DNA of 64,000 nucleotides from Geodermatophilus obscurus (GCF_900115395.1 NZ_FOWE01000007.1:290492-354491); one strand, 5' to 3'. Positions 1-10,215 are shown, counted from the first letter of the stretch. Notes: generated by a model not told the origin, from the letters alone. Program-made: numbers and translations.

Positions 1-149
1 ACGACGGCCGGCGGCCCGGCGGGGGCACCGGTGGTCGCGCGCGCAGCGGCTGGGGACCGGACCGGGGCGGGGAGCCGGGGTGCCGGCCGGGTGGCACACC
101 TGCCACGGTGCCGCCTCCTCGCCGGTCGCCTGCTTCCGGGGTCAGGTTC
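1..149. other. No gene identified at left edge
   Basis: These bases are G+C rich and no frame carries recognisable protein similarity or an RNA fold that I can see. They lie downstream of the minus-strand hydrolase, so they hold either its 3' flank or the edge of a gene outside the window. Confidence 0.4.
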
Positions 150-1292
150 TCACGGCACCGGGGCGTCGGGCACCGTGCGGCTGAGGGCGCGCCGGGGCCG
201 CGGCCGGCCGGCGCGCGCGGGCACGGCCCCGACCTGCACGGTTCCGTCCTGCCCCGTCCCGTCCTGCCCCGCGGTGTCCTCCAGCAGGCCGAGCACCGCC
301 CGCGCCGTCTCCTCGGGCGCCTCCAGCATCGCCACGTGCCCGACCGTCTCCAGGACCAGCAGGCGCGCGTCCGGCACGGCGGCGGCCAGCCGGGGCGCGA
401 GCCGCGGGTCGACGAGCCGGTCGCGGTCGCCCCACACCACGAGGGTCGGCATCGGCAGCGACCGGGCCATCCGCCAGGCGTTGGCCCGGCCGACCCGCAG
501 GTAGGAGGTGATCAGGCCGCGCATGCTGCGCGTGAGCGAGCGGGAGGCCCACGCCTGCGACGTCCGCTCACGGGCCTCCTCGACCGCGGCCTCGAGGCGC
601 TCGCGCGGCACCCGCGCGGGCTCGCCGAAGCACATGGCGAGCATGCCGCGCACCGACTGCTCCGGCGTCACGCCGGCCAGCCGCCGCTCGGCCAGCGACG
701 GCACGCCGGGGAGCAGGAGCAGCAGCAGCGCCCGGCTGAACGCCGCGGGCACCCGGTAGACCGGCATGGCCGGCGAGACGAGCGTCAGCGTGGCGACCAG
801 GTCCGGCCGCCGGGCCGCGACGACCAGGCTCACCAGACCGCCGAGGCTGTTGCCGAGCAGGTGGACCGGCCGGCCGGCGGCCTCCCCGGGCTGCGCGACG
901 ACGTGCTCGAGGACGTCGACGACGGCCCGCACGTGGCCGCGCACGGAGTAGCCGCCCGACGGCGGCTGCGACCGGCCGAAGCCGGGGAGGTCGAGCGCCC
1001 ACCCCTCGCACCGCACCGCCAGCAGCCCGGCCAGGTCGGTCCAGTTGGTCGAGGCGCCGCCCAGCCCGTGGACGTAGAGGGCCCGCTCGCGCGGCGCGTC
1101 CGCCGGCCCGGTGAAGGGCGTGGTCCGCACGAACACCGTGCCGCCGGTGACGGGGACGTCCCCACCGGGCCAGGACGGCGGCGGGATGGCCGGCACGGTG
1201 AGGTCGGCCGTCGACGGGCGGGCGGTGGACGACGGCGCCACGGCCGGGGGTGCGGGGGTCCGGCGGGTGCGCGCTCGCGAGGCCTCGGGCAC
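150..1292 (-). CDS. Alpha/beta hydrolase
   Basis: Predicted cytoplasmic alpha/beta-hydrolase-fold enzyme of about 380 residues; substrate unknown. It has an oxyanion region near YVHGLGG, the nucleophile elbow GNSLGG (Ser about 149), an acid in WGDRDRLVD and the histidine in VGHVAML. The first 50 or so residues are basic and Pro/Ala-rich, and the C-terminus has a short low-complexity GQDGT duplication plus a basic tail. The start is uncertain: the GTG at 1292 is used here, but it has no clear Shine-Dalgarno sequence and a later GTG would still keep the whole fold. It is transcribed divergently from the TetR gene, the usual arrangement for a TetR repressor and its target, so regulation by that neighbour is plausible (inference). 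Confidence 0.8.
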   Translation of the reverse strand: MPEASRARTRRTPAPPAVAPSSTARPSTADLTVPAIPPPSWPGGDVPVTGGTVFVRTTPFTGPADAPRERALYVHGLGGASTNWTDLAGLLAVRCEGWALDLPGFGRSQPPSGGYSVRGHVRAVVDVLEHVVAQPGEAAGRPVHLLGNSLGGLVSLVVAARRPDLVATLTLVSPAMPVYRVPAAFSRALLLLLLPGVPSLAERRLAGVTPEQSVRGMLAMCFGEPARVPRERLEAAVEEARERTSQAWASRSLTRSMRGLITSYLRVGRANAWRMARSLPMPTLVVWGDRDRLVDPRLAPRLAAAVPDARLLVLETVGHVAMLEAPEETARAVLGLLEDTAGQDGTGQDGTVQVGAVPARAGRPRPRRALSRTVPDAPVP

Positions 1293-1344
1293 CCGGCGAC
1301 GGTATGCCAGGCGGCGGGAGCGCGTGCGGCGGGTGACCCGCCGG

Positions 1345-1350
1345 TAACAT
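1345..1350 (+). promoter_or_regulatory. Putative -10 element of the TetR gene
   Basis: TAACAT lies 10 nt before the ATG at 1361, in a gap with no Shine-Dalgarno sequence. This fits a leaderless or very short-leader transcript. No good -35 element is visible. Confidence 0.35.
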
Positions 1351-1360
1351 CCCCCGCGCC

Positions 1361-2002
1361 ATGCAGCCCTCCCGCCCGGTCCCCGTCCGCCGCACGTCAC
1401 GACTGCCGCGGGGGGCGCGCCGTCTGCAGCTGCTGCAGGCCGCCCAGGAGGTGTTCGTCGCGCACGGCTTCCACGCCGCCGCGATGGACGACATCGCCGA
1501 CCGCGCCGGCGTCAGCAAGCCCGTGCTCTACCAGCACTTCCCCGGCAAGCGGGAGCTCTACCTGGCGCTGCTCGAGCAGCAGGTCACCGAGCTCACCGAC
1601 CGGGTCCGCGAGGCGATGTCGGGCACCGAGGACAACCGGCAGCGCGTGCACGGCGCCGTCGGCGCCTACTTCGAGTTCGTCGACGCCGAGGGCGGGGCGT
1701 TCCGCCTGGTCTTCGAGTCCGACCTGCGCAACGACGACGACGTCCGGGCGCTGGTCGACCGCGGCAACCGGGCGTGCGTGGAGGCGATCGCCGAGGTGAT
1801 CGCCGGCGACACCGGCAGTCCGCCGCAGCAGGCGCACCTGCTCGCCTCCGGGCTGACCGGCCTGGCCGAGACCAGCGCCCGCTGGTGGCTGGCGCAGAAG
1901 GGCACCGTGTCCCGCGACGAGGCCGTGTCGCTCATGTCGGCCCTCGCCTGGCGGGGGATCTCCCGCTTCCCGCGCGTCGACGGCGACCCGGCCGCCGGCT
2001 GA
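1361..2002 (+). CDS. TetR family transcriptional regulator
   Basis: One-component DNA-binding regulator of 213 residues, a normal TetR length. The N-terminal helix-turn-helix spans about residues 42-66 (MDDIADRAGVSKPVLYQHF with PGKRELY following). The C-terminal part is the helical ligand/dimer domain, containing the acidic stretch DLRNDDDVRALVDRG. The ligand is not predictable. The gene is divergent from the alpha/beta hydrolase and followed by DUF3107, matching the mycobacterial order Rv3208-Rv3208A as I remember it. The ATG at 1361 fits the position of the TAACAT hexamer upstream. Confidence 0.9.
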   Translation: MQPSRPVPVRRTSRLPRGARRLQLLQAAQEVFVAHGFHAAAMDDIADRAGVSKPVLYQHFPGKRELYLALLEQQVTELTDRVREAMSGTEDNRQRVHGAVGAYFEFVDAEGGAFRLVFESDLRNDDDVRALVDRGNRACVEAIAEVIAGDTGSPPQQAHLLASGLTGLAETSARWWLAQKGTVSRDEAVSLMSALAWRGISRFPRVDGDPAAG

Positions 2003-2120
2003 GGGAGGACCCCGTACCCCCCACCACCCGCAGGCTCGCGGCGTGCCCCTGCACGGGGGCCGTTCCCGCTGTTCGCTGAGGGCACAGACGCGCGCCGGGG
2101 CCCCGGACCCCGCGCTGGAC

Positions 2121-2126
2121 TAGCGT
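2121..2126 (+). promoter_or_regulatory. Putative -10 element of the DUF3107 gene
   Basis: TAGCGT about 36 nt before the chosen GTG. It would give a leader of roughly 29 nt that includes the strong GAGGAGG ribosome-binding site at 2147-2153. Confidence 0.4.
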
Positions 2127-2161
2127 GGTCCGCAGCCGTGCAACACGAGGAGGCATCCCGA

Positions 2162-2401
2162 GTGGAAGTCAAGATCGGTGTCCAGCACTCCCCCCGGGAG
2201 CTGGTCGTCGACAGCCCGCAGAGCCCTGAAGAGATCGCCACCGCCGTGGCCTCGGCCATGTCCGGGGGCACGAAGGACGGGCTGCTGACCCTGGAGGACG
2301 AGCGGGGCCGCCGCGTCCTCGTCCCGGTCGACCGGATCGCCTACGTCGAGATCGCCCAGGCCGACCAGCGCCGGGTCGGTTTCGTCGCCGGCGGCGCCTG
2401 A
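2162..2401 (+). CDS. DUF3107 family protein
   Basis: Small conserved actinobacterial protein of 79 residues (DUF3107, like mycobacterial Rv3208A/TB9.4); molecular function unknown. It starts MEVKIGVQHSPREL and ends with a short beta-rich segment (VPVDRIAYVEIAQ). The GTG at 2162 is preferred to the in-frame GTG at 2138 because GAGGAGG sits 8 nt before it and the family begins with this V/M-E-V-K-I motif. It follows the TetR gene on the same strand after a 160-bp gap with its own promoter-like hexamer. Confidence 0.88.
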   Translation: MEVKIGVQHSPRELVVDSPQSPEEIATAVASAMSGGTKDGLLTLEDERGRRVLVPVDRIAYVEIAQADQRRVGFVAGGA

Positions 2402-2455
2402 AGCCAGCACGCACGGGGGGCGTCGCCGCATCCGCGGGGGCGCCCCTCCGGCGTC

Positions 2456-3106
2456 TCAGGGCTTGAGTCCCAGGGCCCGCATCCGCTCGGTGTGCGCGGT
2501 GGTGATCCGCTCGACCAGCCGGGCGATGCCGGTGAGGTCGCCGGTCCCCTCCATGATCAGCTGCGCCAGGCCGTCCCGCTCGGCGATGACGGCCTGCGAC
2601 TGGGAGATCGCCTCCCCCACCAGCCGCCGCCCCCACAGGGCCAGCCGGCCGGCGAGCGCGCGTTGGGAGGCGATCGCGGTGCGCACCTCGCGGACGGCGA
2701 AGTCGGCGTGCCCGGTGTCGGCGAGGACCTCGAGGATGAGCGAGCGGTCGGGCTCGGGCAGGAAGCCGGCGATCTCGCGGTAGAAGTCGGCCGCCAGCCC
2801 GTCCCCGACGTAGGCCTTGACCAGGCCCTCCAGCCACGTGCGCGGCCGGGTGCCCTCGTGGAAGCCGTCGAGGGCCCGCACGAACGGGGCCATCGCCGCG
2901 GCGGGGTCGGCGCCGAGCTCGCGCAACCGCCCCGCGAGCCGGTCGTGGTGGGCCATCTCCGCGGCCGCCATCCGGGCCAGCGCGGCGCGCCCGCCGAGCG
3001 TGGGCGCCATGCGGGCGTCCTCCGCGAGCCGGTCGAACGCCGTCAGCTCGGCGTAGGCCAGGACGCCGAGCAGGTCGACGACGGGACGGCTGTCGACCGC
3101 GGGCAC
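2456..3106 (-). CDS. Ferritin-like fold protein
   Basis: Predicted four-helix-bundle ferritin-like protein of 216 residues, related in fold to MiaE-type diiron hydroxylases; substrate unknown. Likely metal ligands are visible as AYAELTAFDRLAEDA, the AEMAHHDRL helix and a later FYREIAGFLPE helix, with a C-terminal H in TTAHTERM. Two adjacent in-frame GTGs exist. The one at 3106 is preferred because GGAGG stands 5 nt before it, whereas for the GTG at 3112 the same motif would be directly adjacent. The gene is divergent from the helicase leader, and the order matches mycobacterial Rv3210c-Rv3211 from memory. Confidence 0.8.
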   Translation of the reverse strand: MPAVDSRPVVDLLGVLAYAELTAFDRLAEDARMAPTLGGRAALARMAAAEMAHHDRLAGRLRELGADPAAAMAPFVRALDGFHEGTRPRTWLEGLVKAYVGDGLAADFYREIAGFLPEPDRSLILEVLADTGHADFAVREVRTAIASQRALAGRLALWGRRLVGEAISQSQAVIAERDGLAQLIMEGTGDLTGIARLVERITTAHTERMRALGLKP

Positions 3107-3466
3107 GGGCACCTCCGGGCGGGTTCGGGAGCCGGCCGGACGGCCGGCGCTGCCGGCCGTGCGACCCGTCGCGGGGCCGGGCGGGCTGCGGGTTCCCCCG
3201 CGCGGCGACAGAGGCTAACCGCTACCCGCGCTATCATGGGAACAGGTGGGCCGCCAGGTCCGCTGGTACCTGTGCGCTGACGAACGCTCGCAGACGCCCC
3301 GAGGAGCCCCCAGCCGGGCACACCGGGCCGTCGCCCGGGGACAGAGCGAGCTCCGGTCCGCTGGCCGCGTCGGCGCTGGAACACATCCCGCGACACCCGA
3401 CCGCGGAGCGCCCGGACGACGTCGTCGCCCGCCGGCCGCTCCCCCAGCCGACCAGAGGCGAGAGCA
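3107..3466 (+). promoter_or_regulatory. Promoter and long leader of the helicase gene
   Basis: A 360-bp divergent gap. TATCAT at 3232-3237 is the best -10 candidate for the plus strand and would give a 5' leader of roughly 220 nt. DEAD-box helicase genes often have long cold-responsive leaders. An ATG at 3236 is in the helicase frame but meets TGA at 3278, so it cannot be the start. A GTG at 3246 opens a 74-codon frame whose TGA (3468-3470) overlaps the CTG start codon of the helicase. Confidence 0.4.
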
Positions 3467-5287
<1,821 letters not shown>

Positions 5288-5302
5288 CGCGGGCGTCCGC
5301 CT

Positions 5303-6469
5303 GTGGGGCTGCGCCCTCCGCCGCTGCGGGTCTGGGTGTGGACGGCGGCCACGCTCGCGCTGGCACTGGTCGCCGTCCTGCTCTACCGCGGGTCCAGCGT
5401 CGCGGCCACCGACAGCACGACCGCACCGGCCCCGGCGGTGCCCGGCGACGGGCCCGCCGCGGAGCTGGTGCGCGCGTGGTCGCTCCCGGCTCCGGCCGGC
5501 CTGCCCCGGCGGGTCGTCGAGGAGGGCCGCGTCGTCGTCCCCGGCGAGCGCGGCCTCACCGCCACCGACGCGCTCACCGGTGAGGAGGCCTGGCACTACC
5601 GGCGGGCCGACGCCCGGCTGTGCGGCCTCACCGCCGTCGACGGGCTGGTCGTCGCGGTCTTCCGCACCGACGACCGCTGCGACGAGGCCCTGGCCCTCGA
5701 CGCGGCCACCGGCGTGCGGCAGTGGACGCGCAACCTGAGCCTGCGCGGCGACGCCACGATCGCCGGCACCGCGCAGGTCGTGCTGGCGAGCAGCCCGACC
5801 GGGGTCGTGGTCATCGACCCGGTCGGTGACAACGTCCGCTGGCGGACGTCGGCGGACGAGGGCTGCACGTTCACCGCCACCGACGTCGGCAGCGCCGGCG
5901 TGGCCGTGCTGCAGCGCTGCGCGGAGCCGTCGGTGCTGCAGCTGCGCCTGTTCGACCCGTTCTCCGGCCAGCAGCGGTGGAGCCGCGACGTCGCCGTGCC
6001 CGAGGGGACGACGGCGCGGCTGGTCGGCGTCGACCGGCTCGTGGGCGTCGTCGTCGGGGACACGCTGCTGCTGCACCGTCCCGACGACGGCACCCCGGTG
6101 CAGCAGCTCCCGCTACCGCCGGCCGACGGCGACCCCGCCACGGAGCCGCTGCTGCAGACCGGCGCCGGCGACCTCGCGCTGGTGTGGGCCCGGGGCACGC
6201 TGTGGGCGCTGGAGCAGGGAACCGGTACGCCGCGGTGGCAGCTGCCCGCCCGGGGCCTGCCCGCGGGCGGGGAGACCGGCGGGACCGAGCCCGACACGGC
6301 CGCCCTGTGGGTCCCCGAGGCCGACGGCTTCGTGCTGCGCGACCGTGTCACCGGGGCCGAGACCGGCCGGGCCGCGGTCGACGGCGGCCTGGAACCGGGC
6401 GGGCGGACCTCCGTCGTCGGGCCGGTGCTGGTCTACCGCCTGCCCGACCGGGTGCTCGGCCACGCCTGA
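5303..6469 (+). CDS. Membrane-anchored PQQ-type beta-propeller protein
   Basis: Protein of 388 residues with an N-terminal membrane anchor (about residues 9-27, VWTAATLALALVAVLLY) and an extracytoplasmic domain made of PQQ-like propeller blades. Typical blade ends are A-L-D-A-A-T-G-V-R-Q-W, F-D-P-F-S-G-Q-Q-R-W and L-E-Q-G-T-G-T-P-R-W. No enzyme active site is visible, so a scaffold or sensor role is more likely than a quinoprotein dehydrogenase. It lies 15 bp after the helicase, as in mycobacteria (Rv3211-Rv3212 from memory), and is probably cotranscribed. The GTG at 5303 lacks a strong ribosome-binding site. Confidence 0.8.
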   Translation: MGLRPPPLRVWVWTAATLALALVAVLLYRGSSVAATDSTTAPAPAVPGDGPAAELVRAWSLPAPAGLPRRVVEEGRVVVPGERGLTATDALTGEEAWHYRRADARLCGLTAVDGLVVAVFRTDDRCDEALALDAATGVRQWTRNLSLRGDATIAGTAQVVLASSPTGVVVIDPVGDNVRWRTSADEGCTFTATDVGSAGVAVLQRCAEPSVLQLRLFDPFSGQQRWSRDVAVPEGTTARLVGVDRLVGVVVGDTLLLHRPDDGTPVQQLPLPPADGDPATEPLLQTGAGDLALVWARGTLWALEQGTGTPRWQLPARGLPAGGETGGTEPDTAALWVPEADGFVLRDRVTGAETGRAAVDGGLEPGGRTSVVGPVLVYRLPDRVLGHA

Positions 6470-6508
6470 GCGCGGCGCGCTCGCCCCGGGCGGGGTTCAC
6501 TGGGGACC

Positions 6509-7414
6509 ATGGTCCTGCCCGGGAACCCGGAGACGCCCTCCGCCACCCTCGCCGTCCCGTCCGACGACCTCCGGCAACTGGCCGACCACGACGCCACACC
6601 GCGCGTCCTCCCGGGCCGGGCGGGCCAGCTGGCCGCCCTCGACACCGGCGGCGACGGCCCCCGGGGCACGGTCCTGCTGGTCGCGGGGTTCACCGGCAGC
6701 AAGGAGGACTTCGCGCCCCTGCTCGCGCCGCTGGCCGGCTCCGGCTACCGGGTCGTGGCGATCGACCAGCGCGGGCAGTACGAGTCGCCCGGTCCCGACG
6801 ACCCGGCCGCCTACACCGTTCCCGAGCTCGCGGCCGACCTCGTCGCCGTCGCCCACCTGCTGCGCGAGGAGACCGGCACCCCGCACCTGGTCGGCCACAG
6901 CTTCGGCGGGCTCGTCGGCCGGGCCGCCGTCCTCGCCGACCCGGCCGCCTTCCGCTCGCTGACGCTGCTGGGCTCGGGCCCGGCCCGGCTCACCGGTCCT
7001 CGGGTGGCGCTGCTGGAGCACCTGGGCCCCCTGCTGGACTCCGGGGGCGTCCCGCTGGTGCAGGAGACGCTGGAGCAGCTGGCCATGACCGACGAGCGCG
7101 CCCAGGCCGTCCCCGAGCCGACCCGGGCCTTCTACGCCCACCGCTTCCTCGGCAACACCGCCGCCGGCCTGCGCGGCATGGCCGACGCGATGACCACCGA
7201 GCCCGACCGCGTCGCCGAGCTCGCCGCCACCGGGGTGCCGGTGCTGGTCGCCCACGGTGAGCACGACGACGCGTGGACGCCGGCCGTGCAGGCCGAGATG
7301 GCGCAGCGGCTGGGTGCCCGCCACGAGGTCATCCCGCACGCCGTCCACTCCCCCGCCGTGGAGAACCCACCGCAGACGCTGCGGGTGCTCGAGTCCTTCT
7401 GGACGTCGCTGTGA
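6509..7414 (+). CDS. Alpha/beta hydrolase
   Basis: Soluble alpha/beta-hydrolase-fold enzyme of 301 residues. Visible elements are the oxyanion strand LLVAGFTGSKEDF, the DQRGQYES turn, the nucleophile elbow GHSFGG, the acid region AHGEHDDAW and the catalytic histidine in HAVHSPAVENP. Homologous proteins act as esterases, C-C hydrolases or haloperoxidase-like enzymes; the substrate cannot be read from sequence. The stop overlaps the start of the MpaB-family gene (GTGA), so the two are translationally coupled and may act on related lipophilic compounds (inference). Confidence 0.88.
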   Translation: MVLPGNPETPSATLAVPSDDLRQLADHDATPRVLPGRAGQLAALDTGGDGPRGTVLLVAGFTGSKEDFAPLLAPLAGSGYRVVAIDQRGQYESPGPDDPAAYTVPELAADLVAVAHLLREETGTPHLVGHSFGGLVGRAAVLADPAAFRSLTLLGSGPARLTGPRVALLEHLGPLLDSGGVPLVQETLEQLAMTDERAQAVPEPTRAFYAHRFLGNTAAGLRGMADAMTTEPDRVAELAATGVPVLVAHGEHDDAWTPAVQAEMAQRLGARHEVIPHAVHSPAVENPPQTLRVLESFWTSL

Positions 7415-8280
7415 CCGGCATCCGGCCCTCGGCCCGCGACTGGACGCCGGAGGAGGACCGGCTCGGCTTCTTCGGGCCCGGCAGCGTCACCTGGAAGGTG
7501 CACGCCGACCCCGTCTACAGCGTCGGCGGGCTGCGCGCACTGCTGCTGCAGGCCCTGCACCCGGTCGCGATGGACGGCGTCGCCCGCAACTCGGTGTTCC
7601 GCGAGTCGCCGTGGCAGCGGCTCACCCGCACCGCCGAGTACGTGGACACGCTGACCTTCGGCACGCGCCGGGAGGCGGTGCGCGCGGTCCGGCGGGTGCG
7701 CGGCCTGCACCGGCGGCTCGGCGGCACCGAGGAGACCACCGGGCGCAGCTACCGCGTCGACGACCCCGACCTGCTGCTGTGGGTGCACAACTGCGAGGTC
7801 GACTCACTGCTCGACGTCGCCCGCCGCGCCGGCGTGGTCACCCCCGCCGAGGCCGACCGCTACGTCGCCGAGCAGGTGACCGCCGCCGGGCTCATCGGCA
7901 TCGACCCCGACGACGTGCCGGCCTCCGTCGCGGAGCTGGGGGCCTACTTCGAGCGGCTCCGGCCCGAGCTGACGCTCACCCCCGCCGGCCGCGACGCATG
8001 GCGCTTCGTCGTCGTCCCACCGATGCCGCGCTGGGTGCAGCTGCTGACGCCGGCGCGCCCGGCGTGGGGGTCACTTGCCTCGCTGGCGGTGGCGACGCTG
8101 CCGCCGTGGGCGCGCCGGCTGGCCTCATTGCCCGGGCTGTCGGTCACCGACGCCGCGGCGACGGCGGCGCTGCGGGCGTTCCGCACCGGGCTGCTGGCGG
8201 TGCCGGAGCGGGCGCGGCGCTCGCCGATCGTGCGCGCCGGGTTCGACCGCACCGCCGCCGACACCGCGCTGGGCGCCTAG
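7411..8280 (+). CDS. Oxygenase MpaB family protein (DUF2236)
   Basis: Protein of 289 residues of the MpaB/DUF2236 family. Members include the fungal mycophenolate pathway oxygenase MpaB' and, more distantly, latex-clearing protein; they are heme or metal proteins. The hallmark N-terminal region is present (RLGFFGPGSVTWKVHADPV, then LRALLLQALHPVAMDGVA and the YVDTLTFGTRREA segment), followed by a helical middle with LLLWVHNCEVDSLL. The GTG at 7411 overlaps the hydrolase stop by 4 bp; the frame stays open further upstream, but only inside the hydrolase gene. It converges on the nuclease gene, overlapping by 4 bp at the stop codons. Confidence 0.85.
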   Translation: MTGIRPSARDWTPEEDRLGFFGPGSVTWKVHADPVYSVGGLRALLLQALHPVAMDGVARNSVFRESPWQRLTRTAEYVDTLTFGTRREAVRAVRRVRGLHRRLGGTEETTGRSYRVDDPDLLLWVHNCEVDSLLDVARRAGVVTPAEADRYVAEQVTAAGLIGIDPDDVPASVAELGAYFERLRPELTLTPAGRDAWRFVVVPPMPRWVQLLTPARPAWGSLASLAVATLPPWARRLASLPGLSVTDAAATAALRAFRTGLLAVPERARRSPIVRAGFDRTAADTALGA

Positions 8281-9146
8281 CGACCGGCCGCGTCGTCGTC
8301 GGCGTCGTCGTCGGCGGGCAGGAAGCTCCAGGTCTCCCGTGCCGGGGTGGCGGCCTGCCCGGCCGGGCAGCTGGGCCGGAAGTCGCACCAGCCGCACTGC
8401 CGGCCGGTGACGGTCGGGAACGCCTCGTCGGGGTGCACGCCGTCCTCGACCCGCTGCGTGGCGGTGGCGATGTCGGCGGCGACGTCCTCGGCCCGCCGGA
8501 CGTGGTTGGCCAGCGAGCGCTCGGTGTGCTCGAACGCCGCGACCGTGCCCGACGGCAGGTGGTGCAGCTCCACCCGGCGGCAGGGCCGGCGCAGCGTGCG
8601 CTGCACGCCGAGGACGTAGAACGCCAGCGCCGGTGACCCGCGCGCCTCGTCCTCGGTGCTGGGCACCCGCCCGGTCTTGTAGTCGACGACGACGAGCTCG
8701 TCGCCGCGCTGGTCGATGCGGTCGACCCGGCCCGACAGCGCCAGCACCGGTGTGGTGGCCGCGACCTGGCGCTCGAGGCCGACCGGCTCGTCGTCGGGGT
8801 CGACCGTGGCCAGGTAGTCGGTGAGCCACCCCGCGGCGCGGGCCCGCCAGCGCGCGGACTGCCCCGCGTCGCGGAAGCCGGTGTCGGACCACACCCCGTA
8901 CAGCAACTGGCGCGCGGCCGCGGCGGTGCGGCGGTCGCGCGGTGCGTCCCACCACGAGCGCAGCGCCGCGTGCACCGCGGACCCGACGGTGTTGTGCGCC
9001 CACGGCGGGCCCTTGGGTGGCGTCGGCCGGTCGACGTAGGCGTAACGGTAGCGGCGCGGGCAGTCGGCGAAGGTGGCCAGCTTGCTCGGCGTGGCCGGGA
9101 ACAGCCGCCGCGGCATCCCCGGCATCTCCAGTTGCTCGCCTCCCAC
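8277..9146 (-). CDS. RecB-type PD-(D/E)XK nuclease with Fe-S cysteines
   Basis: Predicted single-strand DNA exonuclease of about 289 residues in the RecB/Cas4/AddB-like superfamily. The core is visible: Asp in SGRVDRID, then VVVDYKTG (D-x-K). One cysteine near the N-terminus (FADCPRRYR) plus three near the C-terminus (RQCGWCDFRPSC) form the four-Cys signature that holds a [4Fe-4S] cluster in Cas4 and AddB. No CRISPR array or cas1/cas2 is nearby, so this is a stand-alone repair-type nuclease. The GTG at 9146 lies 7 nt after TAGCGT, consistent with a leaderless start; the ATGs at 9125 and 9116 are alternatives. Confidence 0.82.
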   Translation of the reverse strand: MGGEQLEMPGMPRRLFPATPSKLATFADCPRRYRYAYVDRPTPPKGPPWAHNTVGSAVHAALRSWWDAPRDRRTAAAARQLLYGVWSDTGFRDAGQSARWRARAAGWLTDYLATVDPDDEPVGLERQVAATTPVLALSGRVDRIDQRGDELVVVDYKTGRVPSTEDEARGSPALAFYVLGVQRTLRRPCRRVELHHLPSGTVAAFEHTERSLANHVRRAEDVAADIATATQRVEDGVHPDEAFPTVTGRQCGWCDFRPSCPAGQAATPARETWSFLPADDDADDDAAGR

Positions 9147-9153
9147 GCCGGCC

Positions 9154-9159
9154 ACGCTA
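9154..9159 (-). promoter_or_regulatory. Putative -10 element, leaderless nuclease gene
   Basis: On the minus strand TAGCGT ends 7 nt before the GTG at 9146, placing the likely transcription start at or next to the start codon. Confidence 0.4.
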
Positions 9160-9175
9160 ACCGCCGGCACCGACG

Positions 9176-10033
9176 TCAGTCGGTGAACGGCACGCTGCCG
9201 GTGCCCGCGGCCAGCAGGGCCTCGTACTGCCCCGGGTCGGTGGTGCATGCGCCGAGCGGCGTCGTCTTGTTGGTGCCGTGGTGGTCGCTCGACCCCGTGA
9301 CCAGCAGGCCGAGCTCACCGGCCAGGCCGCGTAGGTGGTCCCGCTCGGCCGGGCTGTGGTCGGGGTGGTCGACCTCAAGGCCGACCAGCCCGGCACCGGC
9401 CATGGCGGCGATGGCCGTGTCGTCGACGACCCGGCCGCGCCGGGAGGCCAGGCCGTGCGCGAACACCGGCACCCCGCCGGCGGCCCGGACGAGCGCGATG
9501 CCCTCCAGGACGTCGGTGTCGGCCTTGGGGACGTGGTGCGGGCCGCGCTGGTGCAGCAGGGTGGCGAAGGCCTCCTCCACCGACCCGACGACGCCGGCCT
9601 CGACCAGCGCCCGCGCCACGTGCGGCCGGCCGACCACGCCGCCGCCCGAGGCCTCGACGATCCGCTCCCACGCGACTGGATACCCGGCGGCGGCCAGCGT
9701 GGTGACGATCCGCTCCCCGCGGCTGAGCCGCTCGGCGCGCAGCCGCGTCAGCTCCGCGTCCAGGGCGGGGTGGTCGGGGTCGACGAGGTAGGCGAGCAGG
9801 TGGACGGCGATCGGCGGCCGGCCGGCGGGGAACCACCGGCAGGACAGCTCCAGGCCCGGGACGACGGTCAGCCCGCGCGGGCGGGCCGCGGCGGCGGCCG
9901 CCCAGCCCGCGGTCGTGTCGTGGTCGGTGAGCGCGACGACGTCGAGGCCGGCGGCGCGGGCGGCACCGACCAGGACGGCGGGGCTGTCGGTACCGTCGGA
10001 GACCGACGAGTGGGTGTGCAGGTCGATCAGCAT
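9176..10033 (-). CDS. PHP domain phosphoesterase
   Basis: Predicted metal-dependent phosphoesterase of 285 residues, similar to the 3',5'-nucleoside bisphosphate phosphatases (YciV/RnaseAM type) of the PHP superfamily. Metal-binding motifs appear in order: DLHTHSSVSDGT near the N-terminus, LTDHDT, PGLELS, GRPHVARAL, VFAHGL and SDHHG. Known relatives degrade 3'-phosphoadenosine 5'-phosphate or short RNA ends; which applies here is not determinable. The ATG at 10033 starts directly at the conserved M-L-I-D-L-H motif. It is downstream of the PH-domain gene but separated from it by a 22-bp minisatellite. Confidence 0.9.
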   Translation of the reverse strand: MLIDLHTHSSVSDGTDSPAVLVGAARAAGLDVVALTDHDTTAGWAAAAAARPRGLTVVPGLELSCRWFPAGRPPIAVHLLAYLVDPDHPALDAELTRLRAERLSRGERIVTTLAAAGYPVAWERIVEASGGGVVGRPHVARALVEAGVVGSVEEAFATLLHQRGPHHVPKADTDVLEGIALVRAAGGVPVFAHGLASRRGRVVDDTAIAAMAGAGLVGLEVDHPDHSPAERDHLRGLAGELGLLVTGSSDHHGTNKTTPLGACTTDPGQYEALLAAGTGSVPFTD

Positions 10034-10061
10034 CGGCGCCCAGCCTCCCCCAGCCGGCGCC

Positions 10062-10215
10062 GCGGCGCGTCAGCGCGGGGGTGGCGGCGCGTCAGCGCGG
10101 GGGTGGCGGCGCGTCAGCGCGGGGGTGGCGGCGCGTCAGCGCGGGGGTGGCGGCGCGTCAGCGCGGGGGTGGCGGCGCGTCAGCGCGGGGTGGCTGCGCG
10201 TCAGCGCGGGGGTGC
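10062..10215 (-). repeat. 22-bp tandem repeat (minisatellite), seven copies
   Basis: The unit CGGCGCGTCAGCGCGGGGGT plus GG repeats nearly perfectly. The anchor GTCAG occurs at 10069, 10091, 10113, 10135, 10157, 10179 and 10200; the sixth interval is 21 bp because one G is missing. Each unit contains GCGC-GTCA-GCGC, able to form a small hairpin. The last unit covers the terminal codons and TGA stop of the PH-domain gene, suggesting the array grew from that 3' end. There are no spacers, so it is not CRISPR. Confidence 0.95.

Noticed and set aside
10062..10215. CRISPR array
   Set aside because: The 22-bp units are directly adjacent with no spacers, and no cas genes are nearby; the Cas4-like nuclease at 8.3 kb is a different subfamily context.
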